From: Sphingobium sp. AP49
GTDB taxonomy: Bacteria; Pseudomonadota; Alphaproteobacteria; Sphingomonadales; Sphingomonadaceae
Direction: 5' to 3'
DNA: 64,000 bases
Assembly: GCF_000281715.2 (NCBI RefSeq)
Contig: NZ_CP124576.1
Coordinates: 379,501 to 443,500 of the forward strand
Position numbers and translations under genes: made by a program. Every line of letters starts with the position of its first letter. Position 1 is the first letter of the stretch. This document shows, one piece after another, positions 8,960 to 17,244 of the stretch. A model generated the notes under the pieces. That model searched no databases, was not told the DNA's origin, and saw only the letters and a list, made by a program, of their open reading frames with translations.

Positions 8960-10884
8960 GCCGCCAACTCCTGCAGGTCAAGAACAAGCAGAACGCCGCC
9001 ATCGCCCATGAGGGCGGAACCGATGATGCCTCTTGCGGCTGACAATAGGCCCCCAGGCGGACGTACGATCGTCTCGACGCGTTCCGCGAAATTGTCGACA
9101 CGCAGCGCCACTGGCTCGCCACCGCTCTGTGTGACCACCAGCTTGGCATGAGGACTGTCGAACAGACGAGCGTCGAGCAGGGTGGCGAGGTCGAGGACGG
9201 GGACTGTCCGCTCGCGTAAGACGCAGGCGACACCCTTACCGACCGGCAGCAGCGCTGAACGGTCGATGCGAACGGTCTCCACAACCTGATCGAGCGCTAT
9301 GCCATAACGCTCACCGCCCACCTCCACGATCAGCAACCGGGTGATGAGGGCATTGGTAGGCAGGCGCAGGCGGAAAATAGTGCCTCTGCCGACGATGCTG
9401 TCGATCTCAATCGTGCCGCGCAACCTGTCGGTGGCGGCTTGCACGGCATCCATGCCGACACCCCGGCCCGACACTTCGGAAACGGCTGCGGCGGTTGAAA
9501 AGCCGGGTGTGAAGATAAGGCGTAATGCCGTTGCATCGGTCATTTTGTCGGCGACATCCTGAGACAGGAGGCCACGCGTTACGGCAAGCTGCCGGATACG
9601 GACGGGATCAATGCCGGCGCCGTCGTCGCTAAGCGAGGCGATGACCGCCTCCCCATCCCGCTTGAAGCTGAGCGTTATGGCCCCGTCGGCGGGCTTTCCC
9701 GCCGCTCTCCGCATTTCGCCAGCCTCTATGCCGTGGTCGAGGGCATTGCGGACCAGATGAAGCAATGGTTCGAACAGGCCGTCGGCGATCTGCTTGTCGA
9801 CCTCGATCCGATCCCCGGTGATGGTCAGCGCAACCGTCTTGCCCAGACTCTGCGCGATTTCCCGTGTGAGACGGGGGAGGCGTTGGAGCGCCGGACCGAG
9901 GGGGACCAGCCGCACGGCGCTGAGATTGCGATGAAGCGAGCTCGTCGCCCGTTCGATGGTCGCCTGCACCGTTCGCAGGCGCGCTGCAAGAGCGCGATCG
10001 ATGGCCTGTGCCTCTTGAGCGAGTGGGGTAAGTGCGTTGATCGCCACGACAAGATCGCCCAGACCATCCGCCATCGCATCCACCCGCGCGGGTGAGACAC
10101 GGAGCAGGCTCGTCTCGGTTCGGCGCGCGCGCGTTTCATCCGTCTGCGTTTCAGGCGCGACCTCGCCGAACTGTACCTGATCGGGTTGAAGCCGAAAGGC
10201 CTTACGCACAGCATCAAGTGAGGCTGCGCTCAGGCCCTCGATTATGCTGAAACATGAAAATGGCTCTATTGCCAGAGTGTTGGGCCAGGTGCCATTTGCC
10301 GGGAGCAAGCCGATGGTTAGAAGATCGGGAACAGCTTCAACAACCGCTAAGGGATCTTCACCACGGAAGAAACATCCCACATCAGGCGTGTAGCGAAAGG
10401 CGACGAGGCTTCCAGAAGCCTGCGCAATGACGTCTGCTTCCCTGATTGAAAGCTCAGCGATCCACCTTTGTTCCGCGGCCTCCTCGCTGACTGGAACCTC
10501 CCCGATCTTCGGGTTAAGCTGGGCAATCGCCCGTCTACTAACAGCCGGAGCATCCTCTCCCAATCGACCGTCGCGCTCCATGTCGTCGATCCAGCGGTCG
10601 ACGTCGTCAAGGCAGGCGATGAGCGCTGAGATCCGGGCCGCGTCGAGGATGGAACCGCCTCTACGTGCCCCATCCAGAAGGTCCTCTGCTGCATGGAGGA
10701 GCTGTTCGGCTAGGCCGAGGCCGAACACCGCCACAGAACCCTTTAGCGTGTGGACTGCCCTGAAGGCACTATCGATGGCGGCAAGGTCGGTCGGATCGCG
10801 TGACAAGGTCGCAAAATCTTTGCTCGCCTGCGCGACGAGTTCGCGACCCTCGATCAGAAATTGTTCAAGTAGCTCGTCCATCAC
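8956..10884 (-). CDS. cheA: Chemotaxis histidine kinase CheA
   Basis: About 642 residues. GTG at 10884 and ATG at 10881 are both possible starts. Domains in order: N-terminal Hpt with phosphoacceptor His45 (AVHTLKGSVAVFG), a linker, dimerisation helices, the CheA HATPase (LVRNALDHGIE as N box, DDGAGID as G1, GRGVGMDAV as G2), and a C-terminal CheW-like domain (about residues 500-640). No separate CheY-binding P2 domain is obvious. It is flanked by cheR and the STAS gene with stop-start overlaps. It should autophosphorylate under MCP control and pass phosphate to CheY and CheB. Confidence 0.95.
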   Translation of the reverse strand: MMDELLEQFLIEGRELVAQASKDFATLSRDPTDLAAIDSAFRAVHTLKGSVAVFGLGLAEQLLHAAEDLLDGARRGGSILDAARISALIACLDDVDRWIDDMERDGRLGEDAPAVSRRAIAQLNPKIGEVPVSEEAAEQRWIAELSIREADVIAQASGSLVAFRYTPDVGCFFRGEDPLAVVEAVPDLLTIGLLPANGTWPNTLAIEPFSCFSIIEGLSAASLDAVRKAFRLQPDQVQFGEVAPETQTDETRARRTETSLLRVSPARVDAMADGLGDLVVAINALTPLAQEAQAIDRALAARLRTVQATIERATSSLHRNLSAVRLVPLGPALQRLPRLTREIAQSLGKTVALTITGDRIEVDKQIADGLFEPLLHLVRNALDHGIEAGEMRRAAGKPADGAITLSFKRDGEAVIASLSDDGAGIDPVRIRQLAVTRGLLSQDVADKMTDATALRLIFTPGFSTAAAVSEVSGRGVGMDAVQAATDRLRGTIEIDSIVGRGTIFRLRLPTNALITRLLIVEVGGERYGIALDQVVETVRIDRSALLPVGKGVACVLRERTVPVLDLATLLDARLFDSPHAKLVVTQSGGEPVALRVDNFAERVETIVRPPGGLLSAARGIIGSALMGDGGVLLVLDLQELAA

Positions 10885-11731
10885 GGCTTACGATAAACGA
10901 TTGCGTCCGGAAGGCGAGAGAGGGTGAAGCGATCGGAGATGCGCCCCATGGATTCGCTGTGGCCGAGGCATATGGTCCCGCCGGATTTAACGCCTCGAAG
11001 AGGTTGTTCGCCGCGATCAGACGGGAGTTGTCGTCAAAATAGATCAACAGGTTCCGGCACAGAATGACATCGAACAGACCCAGTCCGCTCAGACTGGTTG
11101 CGTCGATGATGTTGGCAGTGGCAAAGCGCACGGACTCCCGCAGATCCTGAATGATGCGACGGCGATGCGCTTGTTCCGGCTCGAAATAGCTTTCGCGTAC
11201 GGTGTCGGGCAGGCGGGAAAGCGCCCGTTCCGCAAAATAGCCTTCCTGCGCCCTGGCAAGAGCGCTCGTATCTATGTCGGATCCAATGATTTCGACATTA
11301 TATGCGTCCACCAGGGGCCAGTTTTCCAGAAGCCAGAGAGCGATGGAGTAGGCTTCCTCGCCTGTCGAGCAGGGCATCGACCAAATGCGTACAAGTTCGC
11401 CCGGCCGCTTGTTCCGGACCAGTTCGGGGAGAATGTCGCGCGAGAGGGCCGCGAGTTGATGCTCCTCACGATAAAAATAGGTCTCGTTGATGGTGAAGGC
11501 GTTGATCAGCGCCTCGCGCTCGGCCAGATGCCCGCCGACATAGCCGAGATAGGCCTTGGCCGTCGTAATATTGGTGCGCTTCATCCGTTCGGTAATGCGG
11601 CGCTCGATGTAATAGCGCTTGTTCTCGCCGAAGATCATGCCCGTCCAGCGGTAGAGCAGCGTGCAGACCGCTGCCAATTCCTCTGGCGCGAGAAAAATCG
11701 GTGTCTTCACGGTTGAGGGGGCATCGCTCAC
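10865..11731 (-). CDS. cheR: CheR methyltransferase, C-terminus altered by a frameshift
   Basis: The protein has the CheR N-terminal helical domain and SAM methyltransferase domain (RIWSMPCSTGEEAYSIA, IIGSDID, DVILCRNLLIYF). From about 10984 the frame changes. The actual frame reads NPAGPYAS, but the -1 frame restores the expected end, GTICLGHSESMGRISDR, ending in IVYRKP and a TGA at 10883-10881 that overlaps the cheA ATG. One G seems to be missing in the CCGGCGGG run at 10977-10984. The break removes the last strand of the SAM domain, so activity may be lost unless the base is a sequencing error. Substrate would be the glutamates of the operon's MCP. Confidence 0.9.
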   Translation of the reverse strand: MSDAPSTVKTPIFLAPEELAAVCTLLYRWTGMIFGENKRYYIERRITERMKRTNITTAKAYLGYVGGHLAEREALINAFTINETYFYREEHQLAALSRDILPELVRNKRPGELVRIWSMPCSTGEEAYSIALWLLENWPLVDAYNVEIIGSDIDTSALARAQEGYFAERALSRLPDTVRESYFEPEQAHRRRIIQDLRESVRFATANIIDATSLSGLGLFDVILCRNLLIYFDDNSRLIAANNLFEALNPAGPYASATANPWGASPIASPSLAFRTQSFIVSRDGRAT

Positions 11732-12831
11732 GCGGGCAGGAGAGCTGCGAGCGCGTCGGCGATTTGGTCGAGTGGCCGGACGATCGCCGCACCATTGGCC
11801 CGCACCAGCGCGCCGGGCATGCCCCAGACCACTGCACTGCTCTCCGCCTCTGCCATGGTGAGGCCACCCGCTGTCTTCAACCTTGTCATTGCTGCCGCTC
11901 CATCCGCGCCCATGCCGGTCATCAACACGCCAAGCAGCTTGTCGGGCGCAACGACACGCATTGCACTGTCGACAAGCCGGTCCACACTGGGGTGCCAGAA
12001 ATAATCTTTACTGCTGGGAGCCGGGAGCGCCACGAGACGGCCGTTGCGGCGCGAGAGGATGAGATCCGCGTCGCCCTTGCCGATATAGGCATGGCCTGGC
12101 AGCAGCGTTGTCGTTCCCACGACCTCCTGAACGGTCAGCGCACTTATCCGGTCGAGCCGGCGCGCAAGCGGCCCGGTGAAGCTGGCAGGCATGTGCTGCG
12201 CAACCAGGATCGGCCAAGGGAAATCTTCTGATAATCCGCCGAGTACTTTATCGAGCGCCGGCGGCCCGCCGGTCGAGCAGCCGACGAGAACGACACCCCT
12301 TTCACCGTCCGTGCGGGAAAGCGGCGGCAGGGGCGCGGTATCATCCCGTATCGCGCGGGCAGCGCGCTTTCTGCGACTGGCCAGATTGCCACTGCTGCGG
12401 GCACGGACGCGTTCCTGAAGGCGCATGGTGCGGGAAATACGCGCTTTCGATGCTGCGCGCACTTTGTCGACCAGATCGTCGGCTATGGCGTCGATTTCGA
12501 GCGACACGGCTCCCTTGGGCTTGGCAATGAAATCGACTGCGCCAAGCGCCATTGCCTCAAGCGTTTCCTCGGCACCATCCTCTGTCAGAGAAGAGACCAT
12601 GACGACAGGGCACGGGCGCATCACCATGATCTGGTCGAGGCAGGCCAGCCCGTCCATTCCTGGCATATTGATGTCGAGGGTTATCACATCCGGTGCGACG
12701 TCGGCCAGCATCGCCAGCGCCTCTACGCCGCTCCGCGCGGCAGTCACTTCGAAATCGCCCGCCGATGAGAATATCTCCGTCAGCAGACGTCGCATCAGCG
12801 CCGAATCGTCAATGATCAGCAATCGGGTCAC
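11728..12831 (-). CDS. cheB: Chemotaxis glutamate methylesterase/deamidase CheB
   Basis: A 367-residue protein with GTG start overlapping the triple-CheW stop by 4 bp. The N-terminal receiver has phosphoacceptor Asp53 (VITLDINMPGMDG) and Lys in FIAKPKG. The C-terminal methylesterase carries the catalytic Ser (GCSTGGPPAL), His (AQHMPASFT) and Asp (MTGMGADGA). It removes methyl groups from the MCP when phosphorylated by CheA, giving adaptation with CheR. Length and order are standard for CheB, and nothing looks damaged. Confidence 0.95.
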   Translation of the reverse strand: MTRLLIIDDSALMRRLLTEIFSSAGDFEVTAARSGVEALAMLADVAPDVITLDINMPGMDGLACLDQIMVMRPCPVVMVSSLTEDGAEETLEAMALGAVDFIAKPKGAVSLEIDAIADDLVDKVRAASKARISRTMRLQERVRARSSGNLASRRKRAARAIRDDTAPLPPLSRTDGERGVVLVGCSTGGPPALDKVLGGLSEDFPWPILVAQHMPASFTGPLARRLDRISALTVQEVVGTTTLLPGHAYIGKGDADLILSRRNGRLVALPAPSSKDYFWHPSVDRLVDSAMRVVAPDKLLGVLMTGMGADGAAAMTRLKTAGGLTMAEAESSAVVWGMPGALVRANGAAIVRPLDQIADALAALLPA

Positions 12832-14225
12832 GGCGTCCTGGTCATGCCCTTCTTGCCCAGCTTTGCCAGCACGTCTTGCTCGGCCCGGTCGAGAAGTTCC
12901 TGCGGACTGATGATCAGAACAAGATCGTCGCCGCCGCCGAGCGCCGCGACACGATCGAAGATTCGTGTGCCCGCCCCCCCCATGTCGGGAGCTTCGCGAA
13001 GGGCGCTTTCGTGCACCAGGGCAACTTCAGATACGGCGTCCACAATGAACCCTGCAATCAGCGCGCCGATACGCACCACGATTACGCGCGGCTTTGCGCT
13101 TTCAACCGCCGTGCCGTTGAACCGTCGTGCCTGGTCGATCACGGGGATGACCTTGCCGCGCACGTTCATGACCCCCTGCACGAAATCGGGCGCCTTTGGC
13201 AGGGGCGTAAGGCGCGATGGCAAGGGAACGACTTCCTCTACCGCATCAATGGGCAAGCCAAAGCTGTCGTCGCCGATGCGGAACAGCAGAAACCGCTCGC
13301 TTCCTTCGCTGGCCGCGCTGCCTGTCATCTCGCCTTGTTCCTTGCCATCGCCCTGCAGCAGCCTCGCCATGATATCCTCGCGCAGCAACTTGTCCGCTGC
13401 AAGGACGGACAGCAGGCCCTGGCCTTCCCCAAGGCGGCAGATCGCCTGGATCCGCGCTTCCGCACCGCCTCTGTTCAGCGCTTGCGGAACGGGGTCGATA
13501 TCGGTTTCAGCTACGTACATGACGGACTGCATCGCTTCGACCAGCAGGCCAACACGGTGCGTCCCGATCCTGACGACCACGACCCTTGCATGGTGGTCGA
13601 CGGCGCGCGGCGGTAGTGCCAACAAGGCCGCGAGCGACAGGAGGGGCAGAACCGCACCTTGCAACAACATGGTGCCCATGACGACCGCGTCGGAGTGCGG
13701 CATCCGGGCAATATCCTCGGGGGCGCGCACGATCTCCTCAACATGGGACACCGGCAGCGCGAAAGCCTGAGAGCCGACGGTGAGGGCGACGAGGGGTACG
13801 GACTCGTGCCGGGCAGTGCGATCAGCCGATGCCACGACACGTTGGCTGGATCGGCGCTGACGTTTTTCGGGCACTGCCCGCGCGACCAGTTCTGCAATGT
13901 CGACAGCGGAGACATCGTCAACGGTGCGATGGTCCGCAAACTGTTCCACGCTCGTAACGGCGAGCCCGACAAGGCCGCCCTCATTGACGACGATCACCCG
14001 CTGGCATTCACTCCTGTCCTGACCGATCAGCCGCCCGACGGAGATCACCGGGATAACCGTGCCGCGCATATTTGCAACGCCCAGCAGTGTATCGGATGCG
14101 TAAGGGACCCGCGAAATCCTCGGCATCGGAAGGACTTCCTGTACCTGCGCGGCTGGCAAGCCCAGACGCCTGTCGCCGACGGTGAACGCCAACAATTGGC
14201 TGGAAGGATGCGGAGCGGCTGGCAA
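12828..14225 (-). CDS. cheW: Triple CheW-domain coupling protein
   Basis: A 465-residue protein containing three consecutive CheW domains instead of the usual single domain of about 150 residues. Domain 1 spans about residues 8-125 (LPMPRISRVP, GVANMRGTVIPVI), domain 2 about 140-295 (diverged, GTMLLQGAVLPLL), and domain 3 about 305-450 (VVPLPSRLTPLP, GVMNVRGKVIPVID). Start is probably TTG at 14225, 2 bp after the MCP stop with GAGGG upstream. CheW domains bridge MCP tips and CheA. Three domains in one chain may match the two-hairpin MCP encoded just upstream. Domains 1 and 3 keep the N-x-R-G motif. Confidence 0.88.
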   Translation of the reverse strand: MPAAPHPSSQLLAFTVGDRRLGLPAAQVQEVLPMPRISRVPYASDTLLGVANMRGTVIPVISVGRLIGQDRSECQRVIVVNEGGLVGLAVTSVEQFADHRTVDDVSAVDIAELVARAVPEKRQRRSSQRVVASADRTARHESVPLVALTVGSQAFALPVSHVEEIVRAPEDIARMPHSDAVVMGTMLLQGAVLPLLSLAALLALPPRAVDHHARVVVVRIGTHRVGLLVEAMQSVMYVAETDIDPVPQALNRGGAEARIQAICRLGEGQGLLSVLAADKLLREDIMARLLQGDGKEQGEMTGSAASEGSERFLLFRIGDDSFGLPIDAVEEVVPLPSRLTPLPKAPDFVQGVMNVRGKVIPVIDQARRFNGTAVESAKPRVIVVRIGALIAGFIVDAVSEVALVHESALREAPDMGGAGTRIFDRVAALGGGDDLVLIISPQELLDRAEQDVLAKLGKKGMTRTP

Positions 14226-14227
14226 GC

Positions 14228-16147
14228 TCAGCCCTCTTGCACGGCAAGGACGGTGGCGATGGACGCAATTTCCTCGATTGCCGCCGCCAGCGCTTCCGCC
14301 CCCTGCGCCTGCTGGCGCGCTGCCGCGCTCGCTTCCCGCACGGCCGCCGCCGCAAGGTCGGCTGCTTCGGCGATCTGGCTGGTGCCGCTATGCACCTCCC
14401 GGACCGACCGCAACATGGTATCGGCATTCGCCAAGATAACCCCGTTGGAGGCCTGCGCGCCCTCCAGTTCTGCCATCACCAGTGCAAAGCGCTCCACCAT
14501 GGCGCGGTTGCGAACAATTTCTGCCTCTGCGGCTCCGACGACCTGATCGAGATCGCGGCGGACGGACACCATCTGGTCCTGGATCGTGCGGACAATATCC
14601 TTGGTCCGCTCGGCACTGTCTGCAGCATCACGCGACAGCTTACGGATATCGCCTGCGACTGTTGCAAAACCCGCCCCGGCGTCCCCGGCACGGGTCGCCT
14701 CGACCGCTCCGCTTACCGCTAGCATATTTGTCTGCACAGAGATCAGGGCGAGTCCATCGGCGATCTTCTCGATCTTGCGCGAGGTATCGTTGAGAACCGC
14801 GAGAAGTCGCAGCACGCCATTGATCTCTTGCAGCGCGGCGCCGACGCCGTCGACTAGGCGCTCCATCATTGCACGGCCTTCCGTCACCGACATCACGATC
14901 GCGACGATCCGGGCATTGGCGTCTTCGGCTCTCGTCTGGGCAAGGCGAGCGGATTTTTCGATCTGGCTCATGGCAGCGTTGGCCTGAAGCGTCGCGGATG
15001 CCTGAACCTGCGTTCCCCGGCTGATCTGTTCGAGAGCGACAAGAATCTGGCCGGACGCGCCAGACAGTTCCTGCACCGTTGCGGACAGTTCCTCCGCTGC
15101 GGCCGCGACCTGCTCGACGATCATTTCACCGGTGTTGTCTTGTAATTGCTCGGTGAGGTCGCCCAGCGCCTCTGCCGTCTGCTGGCTTTCCTCCAGCGAG
15201 GAACCTTGTTGTTCAATGGCCTGTTGGGCCTCCGCAGCTGCTGCGGACTGTTCCTCCGCGGCGCTCGCCACCTGCTCCGCGCTGCGCTCCGCCTCACGGG
15301 TGGCGCTATCCGCCTCTACCGCTGTCTGCAGGATATCCTGCATATTTAGCCCCAGCGCGGCGAGATCATCGCGGGCAGCCTTCAGTCGCGCCACGACCTC
15401 ATGGCCGAGGCTCGCTTCGCTCGTCGCCTGCATCGACGCCGCGCGAATCTTCTCCGCGATATGTTTGACTTCGCTGCCAATATTGGCGGAGAGGCGCCGA
15501 ATGTCGCTCGCGCTGCTTTCTGAATTCTCAGCTAGCGCGCGTACCTCGTCCGATACGATTGAAAAGCCGGCACCGCTGTCGCCGGCCCGAGCCGCTTCGA
15601 TGGAGGCATTGAGAGCGAGCAGGCTGGTCTGATCCGAAACATCCGCGACATAGACGCCTATTTCGTCGATGGTAACGGCTGCCTCTTCCAGAGTGACCAT
15701 CAAGTCGACGGTGGAAAGCTGCCGCTGTGCGCTCAGTTCGATAGCGGCGACGGAGCCCTCGATCTGCGTACTGATTTCAGCGAAGCTGGTTTGAACCGCC
15801 TCTGTCTGACGACGGGATTCTTCAGCACGGCTTCGCGCATCACGGAAATTTGTGCCAAGCGCGGCGATCAGGCCAAGCGATTCCTGCGCCGCGCCTGCCG
15901 CCTCCTCGGCTCCACTCGAAATCTGGTCCATCGTCCGCTGCAACTCAGCCGCCGCGGCCGATGCCTCACCCAATCCGCTCGCCAACTCCTGTGTCGCCTG
16001 GTCGATGCGCTCTGTAGGGGAGAGCGATTTGCGCTTCACGGCCTGCCGGCGAGAAGGCTTGGGTTTGACCGATGGTGTTTCGTCTGCTGGAGCTTGCGTC
16101 GTGGCCTTCGCACGAGAGCCAAGGGTCGATTTCTTTACCAGCGCCAT
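14228..16147 (-). CDS. Soluble methyl-accepting chemotaxis protein with two signalling hairpins
   Basis: About 639 residues from ATG 16147, preferred for the GAGAGAGC site 5 bp upstream; in-frame ATGs at 16159 and 16177 are alternatives. There is no transmembrane helix and no ligand domain is recognised. Two MCP hairpin tips are present: first around residue 195 (QTSLLALNASIEAARAGDSG), second around residue 480 (QTNMLAVSGAVEATRAGDAG). The rest is Ala/Glu/Gln-rich coiled coil with many QE pairs that could be methylated. It is the first gene of the operon. Two tips in one chain is unusual and would let a single molecule form two CheW/CheA contacts, or one may be regulatory. Confidence 0.88.
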   Translation of the reverse strand: MALVKKSTLGSRAKATTQAPADETPSVKPKPSRRQAVKRKSLSPTERIDQATQELASGLGEASAAAAELQRTMDQISSGAEEAAGAAQESLGLIAALGTNFRDARSRAEESRRQTEAVQTSFAEISTQIEGSVAAIELSAQRQLSTVDLMVTLEEAAVTIDEIGVYVADVSDQTSLLALNASIEAARAGDSGAGFSIVSDEVRALAENSESSASDIRRLSANIGSEVKHIAEKIRAASMQATSEASLGHEVVARLKAARDDLAALGLNMQDILQTAVEADSATREAERSAEQVASAAEEQSAAAAEAQQAIEQQGSSLEESQQTAEALGDLTEQLQDNTGEMIVEQVAAAAEELSATVQELSGASGQILVALEQISRGTQVQASATLQANAAMSQIEKSARLAQTRAEDANARIVAIVMSVTEGRAMMERLVDGVGAALQEINGVLRLLAVLNDTSRKIEKIADGLALISVQTNMLAVSGAVEATRAGDAGAGFATVAGDIRKLSRDAADSAERTKDIVRTIQDQMVSVRRDLDQVVGAAEAEIVRNRAMVERFALVMAELEGAQASNGVILANADTMLRSVREVHSGTSQIAEAADLAAAAVREASAAARQQAQGAEALAAAIEEIASIATVLAVQEG

Positions 16148-16272
16148 AAGCTCTCTCATTATGCATGCAGAACGCATTGGCTTACGCCAACAAAGGCGGC
16201 GCTACCAGAGTTGGATTGAGACGTCAGACATCGCAAGCGCAGGCACGCAGGCGCCAGCACTTTGAAGAGCTA

Positions 16273-17111
16273 GGGTCAGGACCCATTGATATAACCGGCT
16301 CGATCTGATTCAGGCTCCGCGAGGAGATTGAAGATGAGCGACCTGTATTGGCTCACGGACGAGCAGATGGCTCGGCTTGAGCCCTATTTTCCGAAGAGCC
16401 ATGGCAAACCGCGTGTCGACGATCGCCGGGTGTTGAGCGGGATCATTTTCGTCAACCGGAATGGGTTGCGCTGGCGGGATGCACCAAAGGACTATGGGCC
16501 GCACAAGACGCTTTACAACCGCTGGAAGCGGTGGGGTGACAAGGGCGTTTTCCTTCGGATGATGGAAGGTCTGGCAGCGCCTCAGGCTTCCGAACGCAGG
16601 ACGGTTATGATCGACGCAACCTATCTCAAGGCCCACCGTACGGCATCGAGCCTTGCGGTAAAAAAGGGGGCGCGGGACGCCTGATCGGACGCACGAAAGG
16701 TGGTATGAACACCAAGCTCCATGCCGTTACCGATGCGAACGGTCGTCCGATCAGTTTCTTCATGACCGCAGGGCAGGTCAGCGATTATATCGGTGCCGCT
16801 GCCCTGTTGGACGAACTGCCCAAAGCCCAATGGTTGCTCGCTGATCGCGGCTACGATGCCGACTTGTTCCGCGATGCTTTGCAGGAAAAGGGTATCACCC
16901 CCTGCATCCCCGGTCGCAAATCCCGGAACAAGGCCGTCAAACACGACAAGCGCCGCTACAAACGGCGCAACCGCATCGAGATCATGTTCGGCCGCCTCAA
17001 AGACTGGCGACGGGTCGCGACGCGCTACGACCGATGCGCCAACGCCTTCTTCTCGGCAATCGCCCTCGCTGCCACCGTCATCTTCTGGCTTTGATCAGTG
17101 AGTCCTGAGCC
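16273..17111 (+). mobile_element. Complete IS5-family (IS427-group-like) insertion sequence
   Basis: An 839-bp element bounded by imperfect 18-bp terminal inverted repeats: GGGTCAGGACCCATTGAT at 16273-16290, and at 17094-17111 the complement reads GGCTCAGGACTCACTGAT (4 mismatches). Both ends are flanked by TA (16271-16272 and 17112-17113), the target duplication expected for this group. It carries one transposase gene split over two frames. The element sits 125 bp upstream of the MCP start and 133 bp upstream of the MscS-type gene, between divergent transcription units, so it may have displaced their promoters. Confidence 0.9.
16334..17094 (+). CDS. IS5-family transposase (two frames joined by -1 frameshift)
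   Basis: Frame 1 (start ATG 16334, GAGGAG upstream) encodes the N-terminal DUF4096-type domain (WLTDEQMARLEPYFP, GLRWRDAPKDYGP) and the first catalytic Asp region (VMIDATYLKAHRTASS), stopping at 16684. Frame 2 continues with GRTKGGMNTKLHAV, LADRGYDADLFRD and the C-terminal Glu region RIEIMFGRLKDW, ending 17094. The join is at the slippery heptamer A AAA AAG (16660-16666), where a -1 slip gives VKKGGAGRLIGRTKGG. This is the standard expression mode in this IS group. All DDE motifs seem present, so the element could be active. Confidence 0.9.
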
Positions 17112-17244
17112 TAGCGTCCGGCCTGATTTCTGTCTGTGCGCTGTGGACCTGAACCACCGCCGACCATAGAGAGGGCGGCAACGTCGCGCAGAAAATGGGT
17201 GGTCCTTGTTTCGACACGATCAGGCAATTGATCCAATCCGGCAT

